Below, one piece after another: positions 31,294-38,355 of a stretch of DNA of 40,000 bases. The notes under the pieces are model-generated. The model was given only the letters and a program-made list of their open reading frames with translations. It made no database searches and was not told the DNA's origin. Origin of the DNA: Bacillota bacterium (lineage in GTDB: Bacteria; Eremiobacterota; SpSt-956; JAKJGF01). The stretch spans positions 1 to 40,000 of the forward strand of contig JAKPQU010000390.1 of NCBI GenBank assembly GCA_029555925.1, read 5' to 3'. The position numbers were made by a program, and so were the translations under genes. Each line of letters begins with the position of its first letter. Position 1 is the first letter of the stretch.

Positions 31294-32367
31294 ATGAGTA
31301 AAGTAATTGAAACAGGAATAACAGGAGATTATCATATAAATGAACTTTTTCATCTTATGCTGAAATTAAAGGCATCCGATTTACATCTGGCTGCAGGCTC
31401 TCCTCCTTATTACAGGATTCACGGGAAAATGAGCCGGACTGACTTACCCAATCTCACAAACGACAGGGTAAAAACCCTCTTGACTCAGATATGTAATAAG
31501 AAACAGTGGAGCAGGTTTGAAATGCTGGGAGATCTTGATTTTTCCTATGAACTGGAGGGATATACCCGTTTTCGCTGTAATTATCTGAAACAGAATACAG
31601 GCTGCGGCGGTGTATTCAGAACTATTCCGACAACCATGCCAGATCTTGAAGATTTAAATCTGCCGCCTGTATTGAAGGAAATTGCAGATTACAAGCAGGG
31701 ACTGGTTATAGTAACGGGAGCAACGGGAAGTGGTAAATCAACAACACTTGCCGCAATGATCAATTATATAAACCAGAGAAAAGATGTAAGTATAATAACG
31801 ATTGAAGATCCTGTGGAATTTGTTCATACAAGTAATAAGGCTCTTATTGAACATCGTGAAGTAGGTAAAGATGCAAAATCCTTTGCATCTGCCCTCAGGG
31901 CAGCCATACGTGAAGATCCGGACATAATACTCATAGGAGAAATGAGAGACCTGGAAACTATATCCCTTGCAGTTACTGCAGCTGATATGGGAAGACTCGT
32001 ATTCGGAACACTTCATACCAATACAGCAGCAAAATCAGTAGACAGAATCATAGATGTTTTTCCTCCTGAGCAGCAGGGACAGATAAGATCGATGATTTCC
32101 GTGTCTTTGAAAGCAGTAGTGGCACAGATACTGCTGGAAAAAGCAGGAGGAGACGGAAGGTGTGCTGCAGTGGAAGTACTTATTAACACACCTGCCATGG
32201 GAAATTTAATACGTGAAGGCAAAACATCACAGTTATCTTCTGTGATTTTATCGGGACGCTCCATTGGTATGAGGACTATGGATGAGTCTTTAAAAGAACT
32301 GGTTACATCCGGCATGATAACATTGGACACAGCACAGAAACGTTCTTCTGTACCTATTAATATTTAG
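31294..32367 (+). CDS. pilT: PilT-family type IV pilus retraction ATPase
   Basis: 357 aa, normal PilT length. PilT hexamers hydrolyse ATP to depolymerise type IV pili, giving twitching, DNA uptake and surface sensing. All boxes are canonical: Walker A GATGSGKSTT (K148), Asp box TIEDPVEFVH (E171), Walker B IGEMRDLE (E216) and His box GTLHTNTA (H241). AGGGAGGA lies 10 nt before the ATG. It is the second of two tandem pilT paralogs and the fully conserved one. It could equally be PilU, which PilT-like sequences alone do not settle. A heptamer array starts 2 bp after the stop. Confidence 0.9.
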   Translation: MSKVIETGITGDYHINELFHLMLKLKASDLHLAAGSPPYYRIHGKMSRTDLPNLTNDRVKTLLTQICNKKQWSRFEMLGDLDFSYELEGYTRFRCNYLKQNTGCGGVFRTIPTTMPDLEDLNLPPVLKEIADYKQGLVIVTGATGSGKSTTLAAMINYINQRKDVSIITIEDPVEFVHTSNKALIEHREVGKDAKSFASALRAAIREDPDIILIGEMRDLETISLAVTAADMGRLVFGTLHTNTAAKSVDRIIDVFPPEQQGQIRSMISVSLKAVVAQILLEKAGGDGRCAAVEVLINTPAMGNLIREGKTSQLSSVILSGRSIGMRTMDESLKELVTSGMITLDTAQKRSSVPINI

Positions 32368-32368
32368 T

Positions 32369-32396
32369 CGTGACATGTGACGCGTAACGCGTAACG
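32369..32396 (+). repeat. CGTNACG heptamer array, 4 units (R orientation)
   Basis: cgtgaca, tgtgacg, cgtaacg, cgtaacg, starting 2 bp after the pilT stop. Confidence 0.82.
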
Positions 32397-32432
32397 CGAG
32401 GAATGAAGTTATTATTCTATTCCATAATATTG

Positions 32433-32456
32433 CAGGGGCTACGCGAACAGCCCCTG
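32433..32456. repeat. GGGGCT palindrome between pilT and pepA
   Basis: CAGGGGCT and AGCCCCTG form a perfect 8-bp stem with an 8-nt loop. No T-tract follows, so termination is uncertain. It ends 23 bp before the pepA ATG. Confidence 0.6.
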
Positions 32457-32479
32457 ACGAAATGAAGAAGTGATTTAAC

Positions 32480-33994
32480 ATGAATGTAATAACTACAACA
32501 GATAATCTGGAGCAGATTCAGAGTCAGCTCCTTATATTGCCATTTTTCAGCGATGATAAAAATCTGAATGGCAAACTGATAAAATTTGATAAAACCCAGG
32601 GAGGAAGACTTAAAAGCCTCCTGTCATGGGGCGACATTAAAGGCAAATACAAAGAATTTACCATGTTCTATACAGGAGGTGTGGATATAAAGAGAATCCT
32701 TGTAATAGGGCTGGGAGAGAAAAAAGACTTTACTCCAGACAGACTTCGTTCTGTAATGGCGCGAGCCGCCAGAAACGGCAGAAGAATAAACTGCTCTTCC
32801 ATGTGTATTTACGGCTATAATAATTTCGGTATGGCCCAGGAAGATTACGGAAGATGTATTATTGAAGGTATAATGCTAGGTCTTTATAAATTTACAAAAT
32901 ATATCACCCCGTCAGACAAACCGCCTTTTATAATGGAAGAATTGAAGATAATAGTAGACAGTAAAGACCACATAAGTGACATATCCTCCGGTGTTGAAGA
33001 GGGACTTGTTCTCTGTGATGCCACAAATTTTGCAAGGGATCTCGTCAATGAACCTGCCATGGTATTGACACCGACAGCATTTGCAGAACATGCAAAACAA
33101 ATAGCTTCTTCCTGCGGCATGGATATTAAAATACTGGAAAAGGAAGATATGAAAAAACTTGGCATGGGAGGTATTCTTGCAGTAAGTCAGGGAAGCGAAG
33201 AACCGCCCAAAATGGTGGTCATGCACTACAAAGGCAATCAGGGAGGGAAAACTCTCGGTCTCATAGGTAAAGGTATAACCTTTGACAGCGGAGGTATATC
33301 TATAAAATCTGACAGTCATCTATTTCGTATGAACTCCGACATGGCAGGAGCAGCAGCAGTTCTTGGAGCATTAAAGGCCATAGCAGTCAGAAAAATAAAA
33401 GCCAATATAATTGCCGTAATGCCACTGGCAGAAAATCTCCCTGACGGTCGTGCATACAAGGTGTCAGATATAATAAAAACCTTTGAAGGCAAAACAGTTG
33501 AAATACTATCAACAGATGCAGAAGGAAGACTTATTCTTGCAGATGCACTGTCTTATACCAGACATGAAGGTGCTGATATATTAATTGATATTGCAACCCT
33601 TACAGGAAGTATAGTGTCAGCTCTGGGACATCAGACAACAGGTATTATGGGGTCAGATAAAAACACTGTCAGGAATCTTATAAAATCAGGTGATAAAGCA
33701 GGGGAAATGCTATGGGAACTGCCTTTATTCCCGGAATATAAGATGCAGATAAAAAGTGATGTAGCAGATCTGGAAAATTTCGGTGGTTCTCCTGCAGGTG
33801 CCATAACTGCAGCCATATTTCTGCAGGAATTTACCGGTGGACTTCCCTGGGCCCATTTAGATATTGCAGGGACAGCCACTACAGATGAAGCAATTATGAT
33901 ATACCTGAAAAATCCTTATCTGCCCAAGGAAGGAGGAACAGGTGTAGGGGTAAGAACATTATATCATTTTGTAAAAGACTGTATGACACAATAA
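32480..33994 (+). CDS. pepA: Leucyl aminopeptidase, M17 family
   Basis: 504 aa, normal length. The cytosolic hexameric enzyme removes N-terminal residues from peptides using two divalent metals. Residues up to about 170 form the variable N-terminal domain. The catalytic domain has LVNEPAMVLTPTAFAEHA, the metal and catalytic motif GKGITFDSGGIS (about 263-274), MNSDMAGAAAV (Asp ligand) and STDAEGRLILADAL (Asp/Glu ligands and the bicarbonate-site Arg, about 343-350; the usual N is S). In E. coli PepA also binds DNA in XerCD recombination and transcription, but nothing here shows that. GAAG-rich sequence but no strong ribosome site precedes the ATG. Confidence 0.95.
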   Translation: MNVITTTDNLEQIQSQLLILPFFSDDKNLNGKLIKFDKTQGGRLKSLLSWGDIKGKYKEFTMFYTGGVDIKRILVIGLGEKKDFTPDRLRSVMARAARNGRRINCSSMCIYGYNNFGMAQEDYGRCIIEGIMLGLYKFTKYITPSDKPPFIMEELKIIVDSKDHISDISSGVEEGLVLCDATNFARDLVNEPAMVLTPTAFAEHAKQIASSCGMDIKILEKEDMKKLGMGGILAVSQGSEEPPKMVVMHYKGNQGGKTLGLIGKGITFDSGGISIKSDSHLFRMNSDMAGAAAVLGALKAIAVRKIKANIIAVMPLAENLPDGRAYKVSDIIKTFEGKTVEILSTDAEGRLILADALSYTRHEGADILIDIATLTGSIVSALGHQTTGIMGSDKNTVRNLIKSGDKAGEMLWELPLFPEYKMQIKSDVADLENFGGSPAGAITAAIFLQEFTGGLPWAHLDIAGTATTDEAIMIYLKNPYLPKEGGTGVGVRTLYHFVKDCMTQ

Positions 33995-34122
33995 ATATTT
34001 CTAAAAAATAAAAGGAAGTTTTAGATAAATCTGGAATTTAACAACTTGATATTTTGAATAAAATCAGAAGAAAACAATTTTAACTAATAGCCAATAAAAT
34101 TAAATTTTGGGAGGTCTCCAAG

Positions 34123-34512
34123 ATGTCAAAGATCCTAATAGTGGAAGATAACAGTATTATTGCAAAAATGTTAAGGACTACTCTGATGTTGGAGGGTCAT
34201 GATGTATCTATAGCTCCAAACGGCACAGTAGGTCTGGAAAAAGCCCAGACAGATAAACCGGACCTTGTTTTACTCGATATAATGATGCCGGGAATGGACG
34301 GTTTTGAAGTCTGTCGAAGATTAAGAGAAGGAGAAGACACAAAAGATATACCGATAGTTTTCCTTTCTAACCTTTATCAAAGTCAGCATCAGGAACTGGC
34401 AAGACAGCTTGGAGCTATTGATTATCTGGTTAAAGTCCATATGGCACCTCCTCAGCTTGCTGAAAAAGTAAAAGAAATACTTTTAAGAATACAGAAGGAT
34501 AAGGAGGCATGA
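34123..34512 (+). CDS. CheY-like single-domain response regulator
   Basis: 129 aa, receiver only. The phosphoacceptor is D52 in LVLLDIMMPGMDG, the acidic pair is E8/D9, the switch Ser is S82 in VFLSN and the lysine is K104 in DYLVKVH, where the usual KP is KV. GGGAGG lies 9 nt before the ATG. Only one base separates its TGA from the start of the PilB-like pseudo-ATPase, whose ribosome site AAGGAGG lies in its last codons, so the two are translationally coupled. It resembles PilG/PilH-type regulators that steer pilus motors. It probably regulates, or is read by, the downstream protein. Confidence 0.9.
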   Translation: MSKILIVEDNSIIAKMLRTTLMLEGHDVSIAPNGTVGLEKAQTDKPDLVLLDIMMPGMDGFEVCRRLREGEDTKDIPIVFLSNLYQSQHQELARQLGAIDYLVKVHMAPPQLAEKVKEILLRIQKDKEA

Positions 34513-34513
34513 A

Positions 34514-36238
34514 ATGGACGCTATTAATAAAATTAAAGGTTTCCTTCTGACTGCCGGGATAATAACAGAAGCTCAGTGGAATGATGCTTTAAAAATATCC
34601 CAGAGTACAGGAGAGCGTATCGAGAAGGTGCTTGTGGAAAAAGAAATCATAACACAGCAGGAAGCTTTTGAAATACTGGAACTGGTTTATGATGCACCTT
34701 ATATAAACCTTGCAAGAGAACTTGTTGAACTCGATGCACTTATGCTTGTACCAAAAGATGTAGCCCTGACAAATAAATTGATGCCTATAAGTGTCACGCC
34801 CGGACAGATGGTGGTTGCTATGGCAAATCCACAGGATCTTATGGCTATTGATAATATAAGATTTTTAACATCTCTGTCTCTGAAAGTCTATTTTGCCTTT
34901 GAAGAAGATATCATAAAAGCCATAGAGGTATATTATGAAAAAATGAGTCTTCTTCCCACTCCTGATATAATTCTAGAAAAGGGAGCAACACAGAGGAAAC
35001 AGAGAATAACAGAGACGCAGAAAAGAGATAGTATAGGTGCAGCTAAATTCGATGCTCCGGCAAACCTGAGACCGGTACAGGAAAAATCGGCTCTGGAAAT
35101 GGTAGATGATATATTTAAAATGGCTATTGAATGCAGAGCCACAGATATACATTTTGAACCGGTTCCGGAGGGAATGTTACTCAGATTTAGAATCTATGGA
35201 AGACTTCATGACGTACAGGTTATACCTCCTTCAGTTGCAGAACCTATACCTCTCAGGATCAAGGTTATGACTGATTTGAACATAGCAGATCCATCTACAG
35301 CTTTACAGAATGAATGTGATGTAAAAATCGTGGATAAAATCCTCAGAGTAAGAGCATCAGTCATAAGAACAGCCGACGGAGAAAGAATTAATTGCAAGAT
35401 ATTAAATCAAAAACATACCTTTGCAAATTTCTGGAATCTCGTTCTGGATGAAAGAAGCTTTAAACCATTACAGGATATACTCAGAAGAAATAAAGGACTC
35501 CTCCTGCTTGCAAGCCCTCCGGGAAGCGATAGCGAATCAACTCTTTTTGCCATACTTCATATGATAGCAAATCAAAATAAAAGTATAATTATTATAGGTA
35601 AAGGTATGAACCTGCAGTTTAAAGGCATAAATTATATAAGAGTTACCGAACGATTCAGCTATATTGATGCAATAAAAACTGTGGTAAACCAGGATCCCGA
35701 TGTTATCCTTATAGACAAACTGTCAGACAGAGATACCATAGAAATGGCTTTCAGGCTTGCTCTATCAGGTCAGGTCGTTCTGAGCACACTGGAAACCTAT
35801 TTCCATTCCGCAGAAACGATCTGCGGACTTATGAAAAAAGGTATCAGTCCTTTCTGGATTGCTTCTGCCCTGAACGGCATAATAACACAGAGGTGGGCCA
35901 GCAAAATATGCCCTTACTGTAAAACCGAACATTATCTTGGAGAAGATGACTGGCGATGGGAATTTTTAGATATGAAAACTAAAGCCAAAAAAGTGAAACT
36001 TTACAGCGGAAGAGGCTGTAACTTCTGTGATCAGACAGGATACTACGGTTGTATAGGCATATATGAAGTACTGAATATGACAAAAAGAGTCAAATCAGAA
36101 CTTATAAAGAGGCCCATACCTGATGCGATTCACAGACTTGCAGAAAAAGAAGGTATGGAAGCATTGAAAGATAATGCTATGAAATATGTATGGAACGGAC
36201 AACTTAACCTGGATGACATATTTGAAATAGTTATTTAA
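34514..36238 (+). CDS. PilB/GspE-like pseudo-ATPase
   Basis: 574 aa, full PilB length and fold. The N-terminal MshEN/GSPII_E_N-like region (about 5-145) has GERIEKVLVEKEIITQQEAF. The N2 domain follows with ATDIHFEPVPEGMLLRFRI. In the motor domain every nucleotide site is lost: Walker A GPTGSGKTT is SPPGSDSEST (334-343, no Lys), the Asp box is missing (IIIGKGMN), Walker B GEIRD is LIDKLSD (399-405) and the LHTN His box is LETYF (425-429). The C-terminal zinc cysteines survive (C466/C469 and C502/C505), as does YGCIGIYEVL. The uninterrupted frame and kept structural motifs argue for a maintained non-catalytic role, for example as a regulatory partner of a true PilB, linked to the CheY-like protein. 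Confidence 0.9.
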   Translation: MDAINKIKGFLLTAGIITEAQWNDALKISQSTGERIEKVLVEKEIITQQEAFEILELVYDAPYINLARELVELDALMLVPKDVALTNKLMPISVTPGQMVVAMANPQDLMAIDNIRFLTSLSLKVYFAFEEDIIKAIEVYYEKMSLLPTPDIILEKGATQRKQRITETQKRDSIGAAKFDAPANLRPVQEKSALEMVDDIFKMAIECRATDIHFEPVPEGMLLRFRIYGRLHDVQVIPPSVAEPIPLRIKVMTDLNIADPSTALQNECDVKIVDKILRVRASVIRTADGERINCKILNQKHTFANFWNLVLDERSFKPLQDILRRNKGLLLLASPPGSDSESTLFAILHMIANQNKSIIIIGKGMNLQFKGINYIRVTERFSYIDAIKTVVNQDPDVILIDKLSDRDTIEMAFRLALSGQVVLSTLETYFHSAETICGLMKKGISPFWIASALNGIITQRWASKICPYCKTEHYLGEDDWRWEFLDMKTKAKKVKLYSGRGCNFCDQTGYYGCIGIYEVLNMTKRVKSELIKRPIPDAIHRLAEKEGMEALKDNAMKYVWNGQLNLDDIFEIVI

Positions 36239-36242
36239 TAGG

Positions 36243-36256
36243 CGTGACGCGTGACT
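36243..36256 (+). repeat. CGTNACG heptamers, 2 units (R orientation)
   Basis: cgtgacg and cgtgact, 4 bp after the stop of the pseudo-ATPase. Confidence 0.65.
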
Positions 36257-36277
36257 GATAAACATATTCTCTGTAAT

Positions 36278-36303
36278 AACGCCCCGTATGCCGGGGCGTT
36301 TCT
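36278..36303. terminator. Bidirectional terminator between convergent genes
   Basis: AACGCCCCG and CGGGGCGTT form a perfect 9-bp stem with loop tatgc. T residues follow on the plus strand (TTTCT) and the arms begin with AA, so both convergent transcripts can end here. Confidence 0.85.
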
Positions 36304-37000
36304 ACATGGTAAATTCTATAGAAAATTTATATCCTCTGGAAGCTAACGGTTCAAGTTTAATAGTTCCTCCATGAAGCTCAACTAAACTCCTGACTACAAT
36401 AAAACTTAGCGCTCTTCCTTTATCTGTATCTATAGTATCAAGAGAAGGTTTTTTTCTTTTAAATATAGCTTTTACAATGGAAGGGTCCAGAAGAAATATC
36501 GTATTGGACATGACTAAATTAATATGATGTTCATCTTCTTTCCAGGCTCTCAGGTCTACCTGTCCCCCTTCTTCAGTAAACAGTAATAGATCTCCCATAA
36601 TATTCTCTATTATTTCTTTTATTCTGTCATAATCACCGAAAAATCTCATATTATCTTCAATATTTATATAAAGATTTTTCCTGTCAATCCTCTCAAGATA
36701 GTTTGTTGAAATTTCTTTCACCAGGTGACTGAAATTTACCGTAGTGGAAGATAAAAGCAATTTTTTTTGCTTTATCTGTTCCCAGGTAAGCATATTATTT
36801 ATTATCCTGACCATTCGTTCACTTTCCTGTATGATAGACCCATAGCATTTTTCTTTTATCATACTGTCTATATCAGGCCTGGACTTGAGAATTCTGGCGA
36901 ATCCAATAATACTTGTGAGAGGACTTTTTAAATCATGTGATAAAACAGAAAGAAAATATTTATGAAGTTCTGTAATACTGGCCGCTTCTATGTGTTTCAT
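36302..37000 (-). CDS. Soluble histidine kinase-like protein with degenerate ATPase
   Basis: 232 aa without sensor or membrane segment. The dimerisation domain is good: FLSVLSHDLKSPLTSIIGFA with H22. The ATPase domain keeps its fold (EGGQVDLRAW, VVRSLVELHGGTIKLEP) but loses key residues. The N box NLIDNAIK is NIMGDLLL (the Mg-binding Asn is Asp), the G1 box DxGxGI is replaced by SNTIFLLD, and the G2 box has DKGRALSFIVV without the GxGLG glycines. Autophosphorylation is doubtful; it may act as a phosphotransfer protein, a phosphatase or a dimer partner. No strong ribosome site. It converges on the CheY-pseudo-PilB unit across a terminator. Confidence 0.8.
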   Translation of the reverse strand: MKHIEAASITELHKYFLSVLSHDLKSPLTSIIGFARILKSRPDIDSMIKEKCYGSIIQESERMVRIINNMLTWEQIKQKKLLLSSTTVNFSHLVKEISTNYLERIDRKNLYINIEDNMRFFGDYDRIKEIIENIMGDLLLFTEEGGQVDLRAWKEDEHHINLVMSNTIFLLDPSIVKAIFKRKKPSLDTIDTDKGRALSFIVVRSLVELHGGTIKLEPLASRGYKFSIEFTM

Positions 37001-37015
37001 AGTATCATTTCTTTT

Positions 37016-37043
37016 CGTAACGCGTGACGCGTAACGCGTGACG
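37016..37043 (+). repeat. CGTNACG heptamer array, 4 units
   Basis: cgtaacg, cgtgacg, cgtaacg, cgtgacg. It begins 15 bp upstream of the minus-strand kinase start and is Y-oriented relative to it. Confidence 0.85.
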
Positions 37044-37104
37044 CGGAGATTGGATTACCTGTGTAAATATTATAGAATAAAACATTTTAAACTTCAATTA
37101 TTAA

Positions 37105-37113
37105 TGATATAAT
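37105..37113 (+). promoter_or_regulatory. Possible extended -10 element
   Basis: TGATATAAT fits an extended -10 (TGN-TATAAT), with no good -35. A transcript from here would start near 37120, leaving almost no leader for ATG 37126 but a normal one for ATG 37150. Confidence 0.35.
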
Positions 37114-37125
37114 TATATATGAATC

Positions 37126-37644
37126 ATGAACAGAATCTTTTTATATCTTATGAAAAATTTATATAAAAAACTGGATAGTAAACTGACCGGTGAAGAAAAT
37201 ATCTGCAGGGACTGTTATAAATGCTGTACTGCTGCAGCCAGACAGACAGTCAGTTCAGTAGAACAGGCATATATAAAAAAATACCTGCAGGAGCAAAATC
37301 TACCTCTTACTCTTATGGAGGATTATGAAAAATTTCTGAATGACAGGCAAAATTTATATGATAAATCTGCTCATAATATATTATGCCCTTTTTATGACAG
37401 AGATAAAAAACATTGCTTTATCTATTCTGTCAGACCTTATTCATGCAGAATCTATGGAAATTTTTCAATATCAGATAATGATCTTCCCGGAAAATGTGTC
37501 TATAAAAAAACAACTGCCATCTATAATGAAAAAGACCTTTTTAAAACAGTGCCATATTCGGAAGACTATGCAAGCATAGCTGCCGCTTACAAAATATATA
37601 TTAAATATATTGCATGGTGGGGCAAAATTTTTTATAAAATTTAA
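37126..37644 (+). CDS. YkgJ-family cysteine cluster protein
   Basis: 172 aa. The signature CRDCYKCC (C27, C30, C33, C34) near the N-terminus and the later ILCPFYDRDKKHCFIYSVRPYSCRIYG, where the cysteines and RPxxCRxYG are conserved, define the YkgJ/Fliw-like zinc- or iron-chelating cluster family. The function of the family is not established; members are thought to bind zinc or an iron-sulfur cluster. No signal peptide, although the N-terminal MNRIFLYLMKNLYKKL is slightly hydrophobic; ATG 37150 may be the true start. The lipoprotein gene follows after 14 bp and may be co-transcribed. Confidence 0.8.
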   Translation: MNRIFLYLMKNLYKKLDSKLTGEENICRDCYKCCTAAARQTVSSVEQAYIKKYLQEQNLPLTLMEDYEKFLNDRQNLYDKSAHNILCPFYDRDKKHCFIYSVRPYSCRIYGNFSISDNDLPGKCVYKKTTAIYNEKDLFKTVPYSEDYASIAAAYKIYIKYIAWWGKIFYKI

Positions 37645-37658
37645 AGGGGGAATTTTAT

Positions 37659-38015
37659 ATGAAGAAAAACGTAATTTCATTGCTACTCCTCATGTCTGTC
37701 TTTATATCCGGTTGCCTGTATAGCAGTAATAAACCGCCTGTTCCATTATCTGTGCAGGTGGAAAAAACAGTTACAGTACAGTCAACTCCTGTTACTTACA
37801 GTACAGATGCGCAGAAACTGGAAGAAGAATATAATCAACTCATAAAAAAGGTACAGCAAAATATAAAAAAAGCAGAAACGGCAGATCAGCAGCAGGCAGT
37901 TGCTTCTTACTATACCATGGAAGCTATGGAACTGCTTCAAAAACAGAATAATCTGATTATAAAACAGAATGATAAAATAATAGAACTGCTTACAGAAATA
38001 AGAGACAAGAAGTGA
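37659..38015 (+). CDS. Small coiled-coil lipoprotein
   Basis: 118 aa. The signal peptide MKKNVISLLLLMSVF ends in the lipobox ISGC, so the Cys at residue 19 is the likely lipidated N-terminus. A short Pro/Thr-rich linker is followed by a coiled coil (EEYNQLIKKVQQNIKKAE and MELLQKQNNLIIKQNDKII). I do not recognise a family; small lipoproteins with one coiled coil can act as envelope tethers. AAAGGGGG precedes the ATG. The TGA stop is the first TGA of two GTGANNN heptamers (gtgagta, gtgaata), so the 3' end borders repeat DNA. Confidence 0.75.
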   Translation: MKKNVISLLLLMSVFISGCLYSSNKPPVPLSVQVEKTVTVQSTPVTYSTDAQKLEEEYNQLIKKVQQNIKKAETADQQQAVASYYTMEAMELLQKQNNLIIKQNDKIIELLTEIRDKK

Positions 38016-38032
38016 GTAGTGAATAGAATAGG

Positions 38033-38284
38033 AAATTAAATAAGGGCTAATTTATTGTCTGTAAAACAAATTATAGTGTATTTCATAACTTATTAGAATT
38101 TAAGTCGTCGTGACGCGTGACGGGTTTAATCCCTTCGCATCACGCATTACGCTTTACGCATTACGAGGTCATTATGTATGGATAGTTATGAAACTAACTA
38201 TAAATAAGGCAAATTATTTTCCTTCGTAAGAGCCTGTCAGGCAGAAGCTGATAAATGGTTACTAACAGCCATGACCGATACGGT
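38033..38284 (+). repeat. Dispersed repeat R2, second copy, interrupted by the MITE
   Basis: The outer parts (38033-38073 and 38203-38284) match 29664-29783. Removing the MITE and one TA restores the arrangement aaacaaattaaataaggc found in the empty copy. Confidence 0.75.
38074..38200. mobile_element. MITE copy B (127 bp) nested in R2
   Basis: It has the same ends as copy A (TAGTGTATTTCATAACT and its imperfect inverted partner), with TA at 38072-38073 and 38201-38202. It contains two R-type heptamers (38109-38122) and four Y-type heptamers (38138-38165). It is 14 bp shorter than copy A, the difference being two heptamers in the R block. Confidence 0.82.
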
Positions 38285-38313
38285 CACAACGAAAAATGAA
38301 AATTTGTTCCCCC

Positions 38314-38341
38314 CGTGACGCGTTACGCGTTACGCGTCACG
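38314..38341. repeat. CGTNACG heptamer array, 4 units, near-palindromic
   Basis: cgtgacg, cgttacg, cgttacg, cgtcacg. It ends 14 bp from the stop of the minus-strand MidA gene. Three of the four units are R-oriented relative to MidA. Confidence 0.82.
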
Positions 38342-38355
38342 ATTCTCATATAAAT

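Noticed and set aside
34514..36238. Ordinary PilB/GspE assembly ATPase
   Set aside because: All nucleotide-binding and catalytic motifs are replaced, so it cannot be called an active motor.
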